A stretch of DNA of 64,000 nt from positions 2,356,001 through 2,420,000 of the forward strand of contig NZ_AP025487.1 of the NCBI RefSeq assembly GCF_024347475.1, in the 5' to 3' direction. Each line of letters begins with the position of its first letter. The first letter of the stretch is position 1. This document shows, piece after piece, positions 1 through 8,832 of the stretch. The position numbers and the translations under genes are program-made. The notes beneath the pieces were generated by a model that was not told where the DNA came from, did no database searches, and saw only the letters and a list, made by a program, of their open reading frames with translations. Origin of the DNA: Vibrio fortis. GTDB lineage: Bacteria > Pseudomonadota > Gammaproteobacteria > Enterobacterales > Vibrionaceae.

Positions 1-1797
1 CGCAGCTTCTTCATCTGAAGGTGTGGTGTACAAGCTATTTAGCGTACCCACTACCGCTTCTTTAGCAAAGATACCAGTAATAATACCGACCGTCGCTGGC
101 CAGTTTTCTTCTTGAATACCGATTGGTGCAAACACAGGCGTAACGACTTGAGCCGCTTTTGACAACACCGAGTTTTCGCTGTCTTCGTTACCAAATGAGC
201 CATCAGTACCCAATGAGTTAAGGAAGCTCAGAATCGCTACCACCATAACGATGGTTTTACCTGCACCCAGAACGAAACGCTTCAGCTTCTGCCATGTTTT
301 AAGCATTACGTTTTGCATAGTTGGCAATTCGTAATCTGGCATCTCCATCACTAGGCTGTCACTGCTACCTGGGTAAAGCGTATTCTTTAGGAATAGGCCA
401 GTAAAGATAGATGCTACGATGCCTAGTAAGTACAGTGCAAACACGATGTTTTGACCCGCACCAGGGAAGAAAGCCGCAGCGAACAACGCGTATACAGGTA
501 GACGAGCACCACATGACATGAACGGAGCCATTGCTGCCGCTAACTTACGCTCACGCTCTTGGTCAAGCGTACGAGTCGCCATGATAGAAGGTACGTTACA
601 ACCGAAACCCAATACTAGTGGAACAAAGGCTTTACCCGGCAGGCCAATTTTCTGCATTACTTTATCAAGTACGAACGCTGCACGAGCCATGTAACCTGAG
701 CTTTCTAGAACAGCGAGGAACAAGTACAAACAAGCAATCACCGGGATAAAGGTCGCGACCGTTTGAATACCACCACCAATGCCATCAGCTAAGATAGTCA
801 CCAGCCAAACTGGCAAATGATCATCCAATAAGTAGTGACCACCATCTACCAACAGTGCGCCAACGCCGATGTCAAAGAAGTCGATGAATGCGCTACCAAT
901 GTTAATGGAGAACATAAACATCAGGTACATCACAACAAAGAAGAACGGAATGCCAACCCACTTATTAAGAATGAGTTGGTCAGCTTTCTCGGTAAAGCTT
1001 CGGCTCAATTTGCCTTCACTACGACGCACGCGCTTACACAATTCATGAAGCATGGTGTATTTTGCATCTGCAACCGCTAAATCGATATCAAATTGTGCAG
1101 CAGATCTTACGGCATCGATTTGTTGACGTTCGTTTGGCGCAAGGCTATTCAAAACTAGGTAATCATTTTCAAGGGCGCGAATAGCAAGTGCGCGGTGTGA
1201 GACATCCGCGTCATCAAATTTCGATTCAACTTGTGGCAATAACGCTTCGAACGCTTCTTCATAATCAATAGCAATCGGCTCTAGGCTGACACCTTGAACC
1301 AATAATTTATGCAGCTTTTCTTTAAAACGAACAACTTGCGACTTATCGTTCGCAGAAAGGCTAAGTACCGGACAACCTAGTGCTTTCTCTAGTGCTTTTT
1401 GATCAACCACCTGACGCTCACGCTTAAGTACATCCATCTTGTTTAATACAACAATCATTGGACGACCCATCTCACGCAGCTGAAGCGTCATATATAAGCT
1501 GCGCTCTAAGCTGCTCGCATCGACCACATTGATGATCACATCTGCAGGGTGAGTCAGTACAGCACGAGAAGCGATCGACTCGTCGATGCTGTTTGCATCA
1601 TTACCACTGTCTAGAGCGTAGATACCTGGAAGGTCTGTCAGCTTGAACTCATCACCTGCGTGACTGTACGTACCTGTTTTCTTCTCTACCGTAACACCAG
1701 CCCAGTTACCAACGTGCTGCTTTGCACCCGTCAGGGCGTTGAACAAGGTTGTTTTACCGCTGTTTGGGTTACCTACCGTCAATACTTGATAGTTCAT
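1..1797 (-). CDS. feoB: Ferrous iron transporter B, FeoB (C-terminal part beyond the window)
   Basis: Inner-membrane Fe(II) permease with an N-terminal G-protein domain. The reading frame is open from its ATG, next to feoA, to the left edge, giving the first 599 residues; family members have about 750-770. Visible motifs are the P-loop GNPNSGKTT near residue 9, the G3 motif DLPG and the G4 motif NKMD. After about residue 280 come hydrophobic helices of the Gate type, with the segment LVLGFGCNVPS that carries a conserved Cys. The start overlaps the feoA stop by four bases, so the two are translationally coupled, and the Fur box ahead of feoA should control both. The missing end and any feoC lie outside the window. 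Confidence 0.96.
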   Translation of the reverse strand, partial: MNYQVLTVGNPNSGKTTLFNALTGAKQHVGNWAGVTVEKKTGTYSHAGDEFKLTDLPGIYALDSGNDANSIDESIASRAVLTHPADVIINVVDASSLERSLYMTLQLREMGRPMIVVLNKMDVLKRERQVVDQKALEKALGCPVLSLSANDKSQVVRFKEKLHKLLVQGVSLEPIAIDYEEAFEALLPQVESKFDDADVSHRALAIRALENDYLVLNSLAPNERQQIDAVRSAAQFDIDLAVADAKYTMLHELCKRVRRSEGKLSRSFTEKADQLILNKWVGIPFFFVVMYLMFMFSINIGSAFIDFFDIGVGALLVDGGHYLLDDHLPVWLVTILADGIGGGIQTVATFIPVIACLYLFLAVLESSGYMARAAFVLDKVMQKIGLPGKAFVPLVLGFGCNVPSIMATRTLDQERERKLAAAMAPFMSCGARLPVYALFAAAFFPGAGQNIVFALYLLGIVASIFTGLFLKNTLYPGSSDSLVMEMPDYELPTMQNVMLKTWQKLKRFVLGAGKTIVMVVAILSFLNSLGTDGSFGNEDSENSVLSKAAQVVTPVFAPIGIQEENWPATVGIITGIFAKEAVVGTLNSLYTTPSDEEAA

Positions 1798-2024
1798 AGA
1801 CTCACCTCAATCTGCTGAGCGATATTCTGACGAATTGCAATAGAGACTCCTCTAACCTCAACTTGCAATGGATCTCCCATTGGTGCACGACGAATTAGAG
1901 TGACTTCGGTTTTAGGTAAAACCCCCATTACCATTAGTTTTTTTCTAACTTCGGGAGATAACCCAGTAAGGGAGACGACAGTGGCCGCTTTGCCTTGCTC
2001 AAGCTGTGATAGGTTCATAAGCAT
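1794..2024 (-). CDS. feoA: Ferrous iron transport accessory protein FeoA
   Basis: A 76-residue SH3-like protein that acts with FeoB in Fe(II) uptake. The FeoA core is visible in LSQLEQGKAATVVSLTGL, in the run MGVLPKTEVTLIRRAPMGDP and in VRGVSIAIR. Its stop overlaps the feoB ATG (TCAT read on the plus strand). The frame begins Met-Leu-Met, so the third codon is an alternative start. A Fur box lies just upstream. Confidence 0.95.
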   Translation of the reverse strand: MLMNLSQLEQGKAATVVSLTGLSPEVRKKLMVMGVLPKTEVTLIRRAPMGDPLQVEVRGVSIAIRQNIAQQIEVSL

Positions 2025-2039
2025 CCAATAGAGATTGAT

Positions 2040-2058
2040 AATGAGAAATATTGTTATT
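2040..2058. promoter_or_regulatory. Fur box in front of feoAB
   Basis: The 19-mer AATGAGAAATATTGTTATT matches 14 of the 16 defined positions of the Vibrio Fur consensus AATGANAATNATTNTCATT. It sits 16 bases above the feoA start, where a repressor would block the feoAB promoter. It could also serve a plus-strand transcript leaving the same gap. The match is seen in the sequence; binding is inferred. Confidence 0.75.
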
Positions 2059-2321
2059 AAGAAGAATAATACACATATATAACCCTAATCTTACTGTGTG
2101 AAATCAATGTTTTCGAAAATAGATACTCGTAAATTTCGTCAAAACACGCTACGTCAATTCCGTTACTTTCAACACTCAACGAAAACTAGCGCACAAGTAC
2201 AAACTGAAGATATTCAAATAAAATCAATTAAAAACAATTACTTATCAATATGTCGCATTTATTACATAACGATGGCGTTAATTTTATAAGGAAAATAAGT
2301 ACCACGACGTATAGTTGATTC

Positions 2322-2458
2322 CAACGAAGAGAAACTCCTTCTCTTTAACTTTATTCCAGAGGTGATACAGCTTTCGTTGTATCACTCCGGCAGCAAGCGA
2401 AGGTGTCTTTGACACCCGTGGTATAGTCCCCCCGGCTATACCACGATATTTTTTTTCT
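2322..2458 (+). ncRNA. Candidate small RNA: four tandem hairpins ending in a terminator
   Basis: Four perfect inverted repeats follow one another: AAGAGAA/TTCTCTT at 2327-2345, GTGATACA/TGTATCAC at 2362-2385, GGTGTC/GACACC at 2402-2416 and CGTGGTATAG/CTATACCACG at 2417-2445. The last is followed by a run of T on the plus strand only, so it reads as a plus-strand terminator. Both neighbouring genes are on the minus strand and no convincing plus-strand gene precedes it. A possible -10, TATAGT at 2310-2315, would start the RNA near 2322, but I see no good -35. The last loop is C-rich (TCCCCCCGG), which could pair with Shine-Dalgarno sequences. I do not recognise it as a named RNA. The 5' end is uncertain. 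Confidence 0.5.
2417..2456 (+). terminator. Rho-independent terminator of the candidate small RNA
   Basis: A 10-bp perfect stem (2417-2426 with 2436-2445), a 9-base C-rich loop, then ATATTTTTTTT. There is no T-run on the other strand, so the direction is plus. Confidence 0.75.
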
Positions 2459-2510
2459 TATCTCCCTCACTCATTCTCAACCACAAAATAACTTCTCGTT
2501 TCTCGCAAGC

Positions 2511-2539
2511 ATAAAAAAGCCCCGAACAGAGTCGAGGCT
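2511..2539 (-). terminator. Terminator of the AraC-type regulator gene
   Basis: The stem AGCCCCGA/TCGAGGCT (one mismatch, 2518-2539) is followed on the minus strand by TTTTTTAT. It lies 20 bases after the stop of the long regulator gene. Confidence 0.75.
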
Positions 2540-2559
2540 AGATTGAAATGGATTACCAC

Positions 2560-5500
2560 TTAGTCGTCAGAATTCTCAGCAAATTTAGACGGCGACATAC
2601 CGAAGTGATGTTTAAACCTCTGGCTAAAGTATGATGGGTCATTGAAACCTGAGTTGAATGCAACATCAGATACCTTCTCACCCGCCAGTAACCTTTCACA
2701 CGCATGCTCTAACCGAACTTGATTCAAGTACTCTTTAAACGTCTTATCGTAAGCAGACTTGAAACGACGCTGTAGGCTGCGTTCGGACATATAAAGCAAA
2801 CGAGCGGCAGACGCTGTGCCAAACTCCGCATCGGCATAGTGTTCTCCTACCAATAGAGCCACACGATTTTTCCATTCTTGCTCAGCACTCAATCTCTGCT
2901 CTTCTTGAGTGAGCACGGGGTGTTTAATCGTCTCAATCTGCTCTAAGGTACTTTCTGTGATTTTCTGAATAGCTTGGTATTCGATTGGCCAAGAGAGCTG
3001 AACAACATTTTGCGAATCCGATATGAATGTCTTCAATTCGCCCCCACTCTGATGAATAAGGAGTGGCAACTTCTCGATATTCAGGTCTGTCGACTGAGCC
3101 AACCCAGCTTCCGGATCTGCCGCAGCCCATTTCGGGAATGGCATCCCAAAGTCGCGCAGTGTTACCACTAACTCTTGCTTGACCTCCTCAACGCAGACAA
3201 GCATTCGTTGAGACTTAAAGTTGCGCTTAATGACACTCGCCACCAAACTATTAAAGACAATATCTAGGTTGAAGTAATTCAGCGTTATATATCGCTGCTT
3301 AGTGTCTAGGTTTACCTCAAGCTCAATACCAGCTTTCGCAAGATCGTCTTTCCACGCCGTTAACACGGACTCAAGTACCAGCACCAAGTCGTAATGGGTG
3401 GTTTTACCTTTTTCATGACCTTGAGCAAGTTGCTCTAACCCTTGGCGCAATTCGACGATAGGTGATGCCTCATCACTTTCTTGCCAATTAGGGATAAGGG
3501 CCGCAGCGCGATTTACCTCTTCAACTAGCCCACCAGCCGTATGAGTGACCAGAACATTTTTAACCGCCAACTGCTTTTTAAGTTGTTGGTTGGTTGCTAA
3601 TAAAATTCGGCTTTGATGACGTAACTGATCGGTTTTCAGTGCCACTTGAGCCTTAAGCTTACGGTTGGCAAAGGTGACAAAACGGGAACGCCAAAACACC
3701 AATACCGTAACGAAACCTATCAATAAAACCATAAAGCTTGCGGCAGCCCAATTGCTCAGATACCAAGGTTCTAAAATAGTAAATGGCTGCTTAGTTGAGA
3801 CAAAGCGATAATGGGAGTCTTTAACGGGCTTCACTTCGAGGACATAATCTCCCGGCAGAATATGCTCCAAAGCCAACAAGCCGCCTTCAAATTCAATCCA
3901 AGGCTCATCCTCATTCAATCGATATTCCATCGCTTGAACAAAACCAACAGGCAGAACCCCGAATTTGAAGCTCAACGAGGAACCATAAGGTACTTCCAAA
4001 GAGTCTATGTATTTTCCCCCCAAAGCGACCGTGTTTTGATCGACGGTCACTTTACTTACCAACGCACGTCGTTGTGGGGTATCAGACACCAACAGCTCAT
4101 TGGACATCGCGCCTACAAGCCCATATTTAGATCCCATAACAAGCACACCTGATTGCAATGGGTCGGCCACAGATAGACCACAAGCTCCAGGAGCAAACTC
4201 GTTGAGTATCAAACCAAATGGCGAACCAATATGCTTATTAAGAATGCCACTGAGCCCATAGAAACTGATCCCTTTCGATGAACCCAACCAAATTCCATGT
4301 TTATCACTGACTAAACAAACAGGGCTGATGTTATCTTCAACCAGCTCCACCTCTTCGATGTATTCACTTCCCTTGGCAATTCTGTAAACGCCATAGCTCC
4401 CTGCAAACCAGTGTGAGCCATCGCTCGCATGAGCAATATCGACAACTTTGCCAAATCTCAAACTGTCTCGTTTAAAGCTAATCTTGCCATCTATTAACGA
4501 ATAGTAACCATGGTCTGTACCAATGTAGAGCTCTCCTTGTTCGTCCACCGAAAGGTCTGTGATCTTCGCCGGTAAGTACTTACTGACTAGCCAATCCATG
4601 CCGTATGGTGTCGCTTTGTTTGAAGCTAGATCGAGCGAATAAAGGTTCTGCTCAGAGGTTAGCCAAAGCACCCCTTGTTTATTAAGTGCAAGGGTGTCGA
4701 CTTGTCGTTGGCGTAAGTTTATAGGTAAGTTCAAAAAGGCGAGTTGATGGCTATATTGATCGATAGCGATCAAGCCTGTTGGCGTTGCAAGGTAAACCAA
4801 GCCTTGGTGCGCTACGATATCACTTATTGGTTCCGAATAAATGCGCTTGGGAAGTTCGTCCGTATCCGTTTTAGCCACATAAAGACCTTCCGAGGTCGCC
4901 ACCCAAAACTCCGACTCGTCTATGGCGAGTAGCTTATTGACCGAGAAGCGCACCGAGTGCATGCCTAGCCCTGAGATGGAGGTCCTTTGGAAAGTACTGC
5001 TGTATAACGAGAAATAGCGTATACCATTATTTGTGGCTATCCACATACCACCAGCAGAGTCGTTCACTAACGAATATATCTTCTCACCTGGTAGCGAAAA
5101 ATCTTGATTATCTGATTGTTGAAAGCGCTGCACCTTACCCGTAACAAAGTTGTAGCTCATCAACCCATGTTCGGTTCCAATCCAATATTGGTCGGACGTT
5201 TCAGCTAAAGACAATACATGTGAGCCTGGCACTCGATTCACCACGTTCGGTGATGATAAGTTAATGATCACTAACCCATTACGAGTTCCAACAAGTAACT
5301 CACGTCGAGCATCAGAAAAATAGACCTTCTCAATGTAGAATTTACCCGATGCTGTAATGTGTTCAAACTCTTGCTCTTCAGAACGATAAACCCCGGCAGA
5401 CGTTGCAAGTACCCATTTGGAAAGCACCCGTTCAGCATCATTAATTCGAATGTCGCTACGTTTATTATGACGATAAAGTTTGAGCAGAGAGTAGGTTTCA

Positions 5501-5946
5501 AACTCACTCGTGAGTGTGTTGTAGGTGTAGAAGTTATTTCGATCGGTCACCCAGATATAGTCACCCGATGCACCTATGTTACGAATTTCTGAGCCTGGGC
5601 TTAGGCTAAATGCGAGAAAACTCTCGATACCTGGGACATGGCGATAGACCTCATTATCAAAATAGGTCCAAAATTCATCGTTTAAAAAAGCAACTTCATC
5701 GGAAGAGAATTCGAGCAGGCTACCTTTTCTAGGTAATAGCGTTCCACCATCATAGAACATGACTTTGCCATGCACATCATGAATCCATAAACCTCCCCCT
5801 TCACCTAAGTAAAGATTTTTGGCCGCAAGAAAATTCCCTTGCCCTTGAACAGGTAAAGGGTAGAAAACCGATGACGCGCTACTCAGTGCAGAAACACTCA
5901 GCGAAAGACTCATTATGATGAGCAATCTAATGATCACTTGATACAA
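2560..5946 (-). CDS. Membrane sensor-regulator: beta-propeller, Y_Y_Y domain, degenerate kinase core, AraC HTH
   Basis: A 1128-residue one-polypeptide signalling protein. A signal peptide or first helix (about residues 1-25) leads into a long periplasmic region with repeats of two-component regulator propeller type (for example residues with GLWIHD, YWIGTEHGL, GGMWIATNNGI). A Y_Y_Y-like beta domain ends near residue 730. One membrane helix follows (about 733-755), then a coiled coil, then a region resembling histidine-kinase dimerisation and ATPase domains. There the motif expected as DxGxG reads RDFGMPFP, and no clear H-box is seen. An AraC-type pair of helix-turn-helices (about 1020-1125, with RLLAGEKVSDVAFNSGF) ends the protein. 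There is no receiver domain. It is probably a one-component regulator of a nearby or distant uptake system; the ligand is unknown. Confidence 0.85.
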   Translation of the reverse strand: MYQVIIRLLIIMSLSLSVSALSSASSVFYPLPVQGQGNFLAAKNLYLGEGGGLWIHDVHGKVMFYDGGTLLPRKGSLLEFSSDEVAFLNDEFWTYFDNEVYRHVPGIESFLAFSLSPGSEIRNIGASGDYIWVTDRNNFYTYNTLTSEFETYSLLKLYRHNKRSDIRINDAERVLSKWVLATSAGVYRSEEQEFEHITASGKFYIEKVYFSDARRELLVGTRNGLVIINLSSPNVVNRVPGSHVLSLAETSDQYWIGTEHGLMSYNFVTGKVQRFQQSDNQDFSLPGEKIYSLVNDSAGGMWIATNNGIRYFSLYSSTFQRTSISGLGMHSVRFSVNKLLAIDESEFWVATSEGLYVAKTDTDELPKRIYSEPISDIVAHQGLVYLATPTGLIAIDQYSHQLAFLNLPINLRQRQVDTLALNKQGVLWLTSEQNLYSLDLASNKATPYGMDWLVSKYLPAKITDLSVDEQGELYIGTDHGYYSLIDGKISFKRDSLRFGKVVDIAHASDGSHWFAGSYGVYRIAKGSEYIEEVELVEDNISPVCLVSDKHGIWLGSSKGISFYGLSGILNKHIGSPFGLILNEFAPGACGLSVADPLQSGVLVMGSKYGLVGAMSNELLVSDTPQRRALVSKVTVDQNTVALGGKYIDSLEVPYGSSLSFKFGVLPVGFVQAMEYRLNEDEPWIEFEGGLLALEHILPGDYVLEVKPVKDSHYRFVSTKQPFTILEPWYLSNWAAASFMVLLIGFVTVLVFWRSRFVTFANRKLKAQVALKTDQLRHQSRILLATNQQLKKQLAVKNVLVTHTAGGLVEEVNRAAALIPNWQESDEASPIVELRQGLEQLAQGHEKGKTTHYDLVLVLESVLTAWKDDLAKAGIELEVNLDTKQRYITLNYFNLDIVFNSLVASVIKRNFKSQRMLVCVEEVKQELVVTLRDFGMPFPKWAAADPEAGLAQSTDLNIEKLPLLIHQSGGELKTFISDSQNVVQLSWPIEYQAIQKITESTLEQIETIKHPVLTQEEQRLSAEQEWKNRVALLVGEHYADAEFGTASAARLLYMSERSLQRRFKSAYDKTFKEYLNQVRLEHACERLLAGEKVSDVAFNSGFNDPSYFSQRFKHHFGMSPSKFAENSDD

Positions 5947-6112
5947 AGGTTTTTCCCAGAAACAGCAAATAAAACGCGACAGATATCATTCATTGAGTGG
6001 AGTAACCGTCAACGAGTTATTTTGTGATTATAATTATCTCACCATTTTAGCGGAAATTACCCTAGGAAAAAGGTGGTTCGTAAAATTGAGGAAGGATTTA
6101 TCTTGTGGATCA

Positions 6113-6138
6113 CGAAAATGCCGCAAATATGCGGCATT
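6113..6138 (-). terminator. Probable terminator of znuA
   Basis: A perfect 9-bp stem AATGCCGCA/TGCGGCATT (6117-6138) with loop AATA lies 52 bases after the znuA stop. Only four T follow on the minus strand, so it may be weak. Confidence 0.5.
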
Positions 6139-6189
6139 ATTCATAAATGTCTGATTGCTAAGTCTATAAAGATATAGAGTTTAAGCGTA

Positions 6190-7077
6190 TTACTGAGCTG
6201 ACAAACAGCTCGTGTAGCTATCAGTGAGTTGTTGTAGGAACTCAAAGTAGCTGCCTTTGCCCACTTCGATATCTGAGCCCACAGGGTCTAGCTGACCTTT
6301 CTTAGTTGAACTACCACGTACCACTGACTCAATAACCGCAGGGGTAAATTGAGGCTCAGAGAAAACACATTGAACATCTTGTTTCGCCAATGTCTTTTTA
6401 ATCGATATCAGTGTCTTAGCACCTGGCTTACGTTCAGGGCTAACCGTAAAGTGACCTAGCTTATTAAGGTCAAATTCATCTTCATAGTAGCTGTATGCAT
6501 CATGGAAAACGTAGTAACCCTTATCTTTTACTGGTGCAAGTTGCGCTTCAATTGAGCGCTTTTTGTCAGCCAGTTGTGATAGGAAAACCTCTAGATTCTT
6601 TTTGTATACGTCAGCATTTTGAGGGTCGACTTCCACAAGCTTGTTGCTGATGTAAGATGAAGCTACTTCTACTTGATCGATACCTAACCAAAAATGTGGG
6701 TCGTGACTACCGTGGTCGTGGCCATCATGGTGGTGATCATGCGAATCTTCACCAAACTCTCTAAGATTGATATTTGGGATTTCACTGATCGTCACAAGGT
6801 TATCGTTCGATTTAGCCACTTTCGTTAAGAAAGCCTCCAAATCTGGGCCGAACCAAATCAACATGTCTGCATTCTGAATTTTTTTCACATCAGAAGGTTT
6901 TAAAGCGTAGTCATGAGGAGACGCGTTACTGTTCATCACCACATCCGGTTCACTGACACCTTGCGTTAATTCAGTAACAATCATTTGAATAGGTTTAAAA
7001 CTTGTTAGAATAGTACTGGCACTGGCAACGCTTGGGATTAACAATAAGCTTGTCAGTATAAAAGATGAACGTAACAT
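6190..7077 (-). CDS. znuA: Zinc ABC transporter substrate-binding protein ZnuA
   Basis: Periplasmic zinc-binding protein that delivers Zn(II) to ZnuBC. The 295-residue protein has a signal peptide ending near PSVASA. Its metal-binding pattern includes SPHDYALKPSD (His about 55), the HDPHFWLG motif and HDAYSYYE. A His/Asp-rich loop (EDSHDHHHDGHDHGSHD) precedes the second ligand, as is usual in ZnuA rather than in manganese-binding relatives. GAGGTAAT is a good ribosome site right before the ATG. It is divergent from znuCB with a shared Zur box in between. Confidence 0.95.
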   Translation of the reverse strand: MLRSSFILTSLLLIPSVASASTILTSFKPIQMIVTELTQGVSEPDVVMNSNASPHDYALKPSDVKKIQNADMLIWFGPDLEAFLTKVAKSNDNLVTISEIPNINLREFGEDSHDHHHDGHDHGSHDPHFWLGIDQVEVASSYISNKLVEVDPQNADVYKKNLEVFLSQLADKKRSIEAQLAPVKDKGYYVFHDAYSYYEDEFDLNKLGHFTVSPERKPGAKTLISIKKTLAKQDVQCVFSEPQFTPAVIESVVRGSSTKKGQLDPVGSDIEVGKGSYFEFLQQLTDSYTSCLSAQ

Positions 7078-7116
7078 ATTACCTCGATAATAGAAAAGTA
7101 GCTTAGGCCTGCTGTA

Positions 7117-7135
7117 AATGTTACATTATAACATT
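7117..7135. promoter_or_regulatory. Zur box between znuA and znuCB
   Basis: AATGTTA-CATTA-TAACATT is a perfect 7-bp inverted repeat with a 5-base centre. It closely fits the gammaproteobacterial Zur operator (core TGTTATANTATAACA). It lies in the middle of the 83-base divergent gap and should repress both directions when zinc is plentiful. Confidence 0.85.
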
Positions 7136-7160
7136 AGCTAATTGCAAATGAGTTCTATTC

Positions 7161-7940
7161 ATGGATAACTTAATCCAATTGGATTCCGTCAGTGTTGAAT
7201 TCGACGGTAGAAAAGTTTTAGACAATATCTCTCTAAATATAGAGCGCGGCCAAATCACAACTCTAATAGGCCCAAATGGTGCGGGAAAATCTACATTAGT
7301 CAAAGTACTACTGGGGCTTCAGAACCGATACTCTGGCACCATTACCAAAACAAAGAAACTAAAAATTGGCTATGTTCCTCAAAAGCTCAAGCTTAACGAC
7401 TCTCTACCCCTCAATGTTGAGCGCTTTCTCAAACTGACCGGTAAATTCAGTAAGCAAGAGATTCTTGAATCATTAAAGCTGGTTGGTGCTGAACATCTGA
7501 TTAAGAGCAACATGCATCAATTATCTGGTGGTGAGAACCAACGCGTACTTATTGCTCGTTCATTGCTACGCAGGCCAGACTTGCTGGTACTCGATGAGCC
7601 GGCACAAGGTGTTGACGTACAAGGTCAAATTGATCTTTACGAGCTTATCGACTCAATTCGCCACCGTTTCGGATGTGCTGTCTTTATGGTCTCTCATGAC
7701 TTACACCTGGTAATGGCGAAGACTGATGACGTGATTTGTCTGAACCACCATGTTTGTTGCTCTGGTGCACCTGCCGATATCAAGCACCACCCTTCTTACA
7801 TTGCTCTGTTTGGCACAGCGGTGCAAGAGAGTTTGGCTTTCTATCACCATCAACACGACCATCACCACCACGACCTAGCAGGGCAACCCGTGTCCGGCGA
7901 TGTCCATAACTGTACTAACCATAAACACGGACACCACTAA
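7161..7940 (+). CDS. znuC: Zinc ABC transporter ATP-binding protein ZnuC
   Basis: Cytoplasmic ATPase of the ZnuABC zinc importer, 259 residues. Walker A is GPNGAGKST (about residue 38), the signature is LSGGENQR, Walker B is LLVLDEPAQG and the switch His is in VSHDLHLV. The last 35 residues are a His-rich tail (HHQHDHHHHD and NHKHGHH), a possible cytoplasmic zinc sensor or buffer. The TAA stop overlaps the znuB ATG in TAATG. Confidence 0.96.
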   Translation: MDNLIQLDSVSVEFDGRKVLDNISLNIERGQITTLIGPNGAGKSTLVKVLLGLQNRYSGTITKTKKLKIGYVPQKLKLNDSLPLNVERFLKLTGKFSKQEILESLKLVGAEHLIKSNMHQLSGGENQRVLIARSLLRRPDLLVLDEPAQGVDVQGQIDLYELIDSIRHRFGCAVFMVSHDLHLVMAKTDDVICLNHHVCCSGAPADIKHHPSYIALFGTAVQESLAFYHHQHDHHHHDLAGQPVSGDVHNCTNHKHGHH

Positions 7941-8725
7941 TGCTTGAGTTCCTTTTACCTTCTATCCTTGCTGGATTAGGCATTGCTTTAATTGCCGGCC
8001 CACTCGGCTCTTTTGTCGTTTGGCGTAAAATGGCTTACTTTGGTGATACGCTTGCTCACGCGTCATTAATGGGACTGGCACTTGGTTTTCTATTAGAGAT
8101 TAATCTCTACTTAGCATTGCTTATCTGCTGCTTAATGTTGGCTGTATTGCTGGTGACATTGCAAAAGCAGAAACTGGTCGCGACCGATACGTTGCTGGGC
8201 ATTCTGGCACACAGTGCGCTATCTCTTGGCTTAGTTGCCGTCAGCTTTCTCGACAATGTTCGTGTTGATCTAATGAGCTACCTGTTTGGTGACCTACTTG
8301 CGGTATCACCAACCGATCTTGTATTCATTTATGCTGGCGCAGCGGCCGTAGCTCTGGTTTTGGCTATCTTCTGGCGTCCATTGTTATCCACCACAGTTAA
8401 CGAAGATCTCGCGGCGGTAGATGGCATCAATATAGATCTGATGCGTCTAGTATTAATGCTGATGGTCGGTATTGTGATTGCCGTTGGTATGAAGTTTGTT
8501 GGTGCCCTAATTATGACATCGCTACTGATTATCCCTGCGGCGACAGCACGCAAATTTGCGCAGACCCCTGAGGAAATGGCTTTCATTGCTTCGGGTATTG
8601 GTTCACTAGCTGTACTCGGTGGTTTGAGCCTATCTTGGTTCTACGACACCCCAGCGGGTCCTTCTGTGGTTATTACTGCAACCGCTATGTTTATGCTTTC
8701 GCAAATTGTGAAAAACCGCGCATAA
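7940..8725 (+). CDS. znuB: Zinc ABC transporter permease ZnuB
   Basis: Integral membrane permease of the zinc importer, 261 residues, almost entirely hydrophobic with seven to eight predicted helices. It shows the family segment FGDTLAHASLMGLALG near residue 33 and ends AMFMLSQIVKNRA. It starts within the znuC stop (TAATG), so the two are translationally coupled. Confidence 0.95.
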   Translation: MLEFLLPSILAGLGIALIAGPLGSFVVWRKMAYFGDTLAHASLMGLALGFLLEINLYLALLICCLMLAVLLVTLQKQKLVATDTLLGILAHSALSLGLVAVSFLDNVRVDLMSYLFGDLLAVSPTDLVFIYAGAAAVALVLAIFWRPLLSTTVNEDLAAVDGINIDLMRLVLMLMVGIVIAVGMKFVGALIMTSLLIIPAATARKFAQTPEEMAFIASGIGSLAVLGGLSLSWFYDTPAGPSVVITATAMFMLSQIVKNRA

Positions 8726-8726
8726 T

Positions 8727-8747
8727 CTCGTACCTCGTATCTCGTAT
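8727..8747. repeat. Three copies of a 7-bp unit CTCGTAT right after znuB
   Basis: CTCGTAC-CTCGTAT-CTCGTAT starts one base after the znuB stop. It is the reverse complement of the ATACGAG unit repeated nine times at 20234-20296. Confidence 0.7.
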
Positions 8748-8776
8748 CTTCAATAAATTACCTTAGATAACATACA

Positions 8777-8808
8777 AAAAAGGCTTGGTCATCGACCAAG
8801 CCTTTCTA
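8777..8808 (-). terminator. Terminator of the suc-sdh operon, shared with znuCB
   Basis: A perfect 12-bp stem AAAGGCTTGGTC/GACCAAGCCTTT (8779-8805) with a 3-base loop. A run of T follows on the minus strand (sucD side); the plus side has fewer T, so it may work both ways. Confidence 0.85.
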
Positions 8809-8832
8809 TTATCTACCGCTGTAAAGCGCTGA

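Noticed and set aside
835..1080. 81-codon frame inside feoB on the opposite strand
   Set aside because: Shadow of the FeoB coding frame; no ribosome site.
2098..2289. 63-codon plus-strand frame between feoA and the hairpin cluster
   Set aside because: No Shine-Dalgarno, AT-driven composition and no recognisable fold. It could be part of the transcript ending at 2456, but I cannot support it as a gene.
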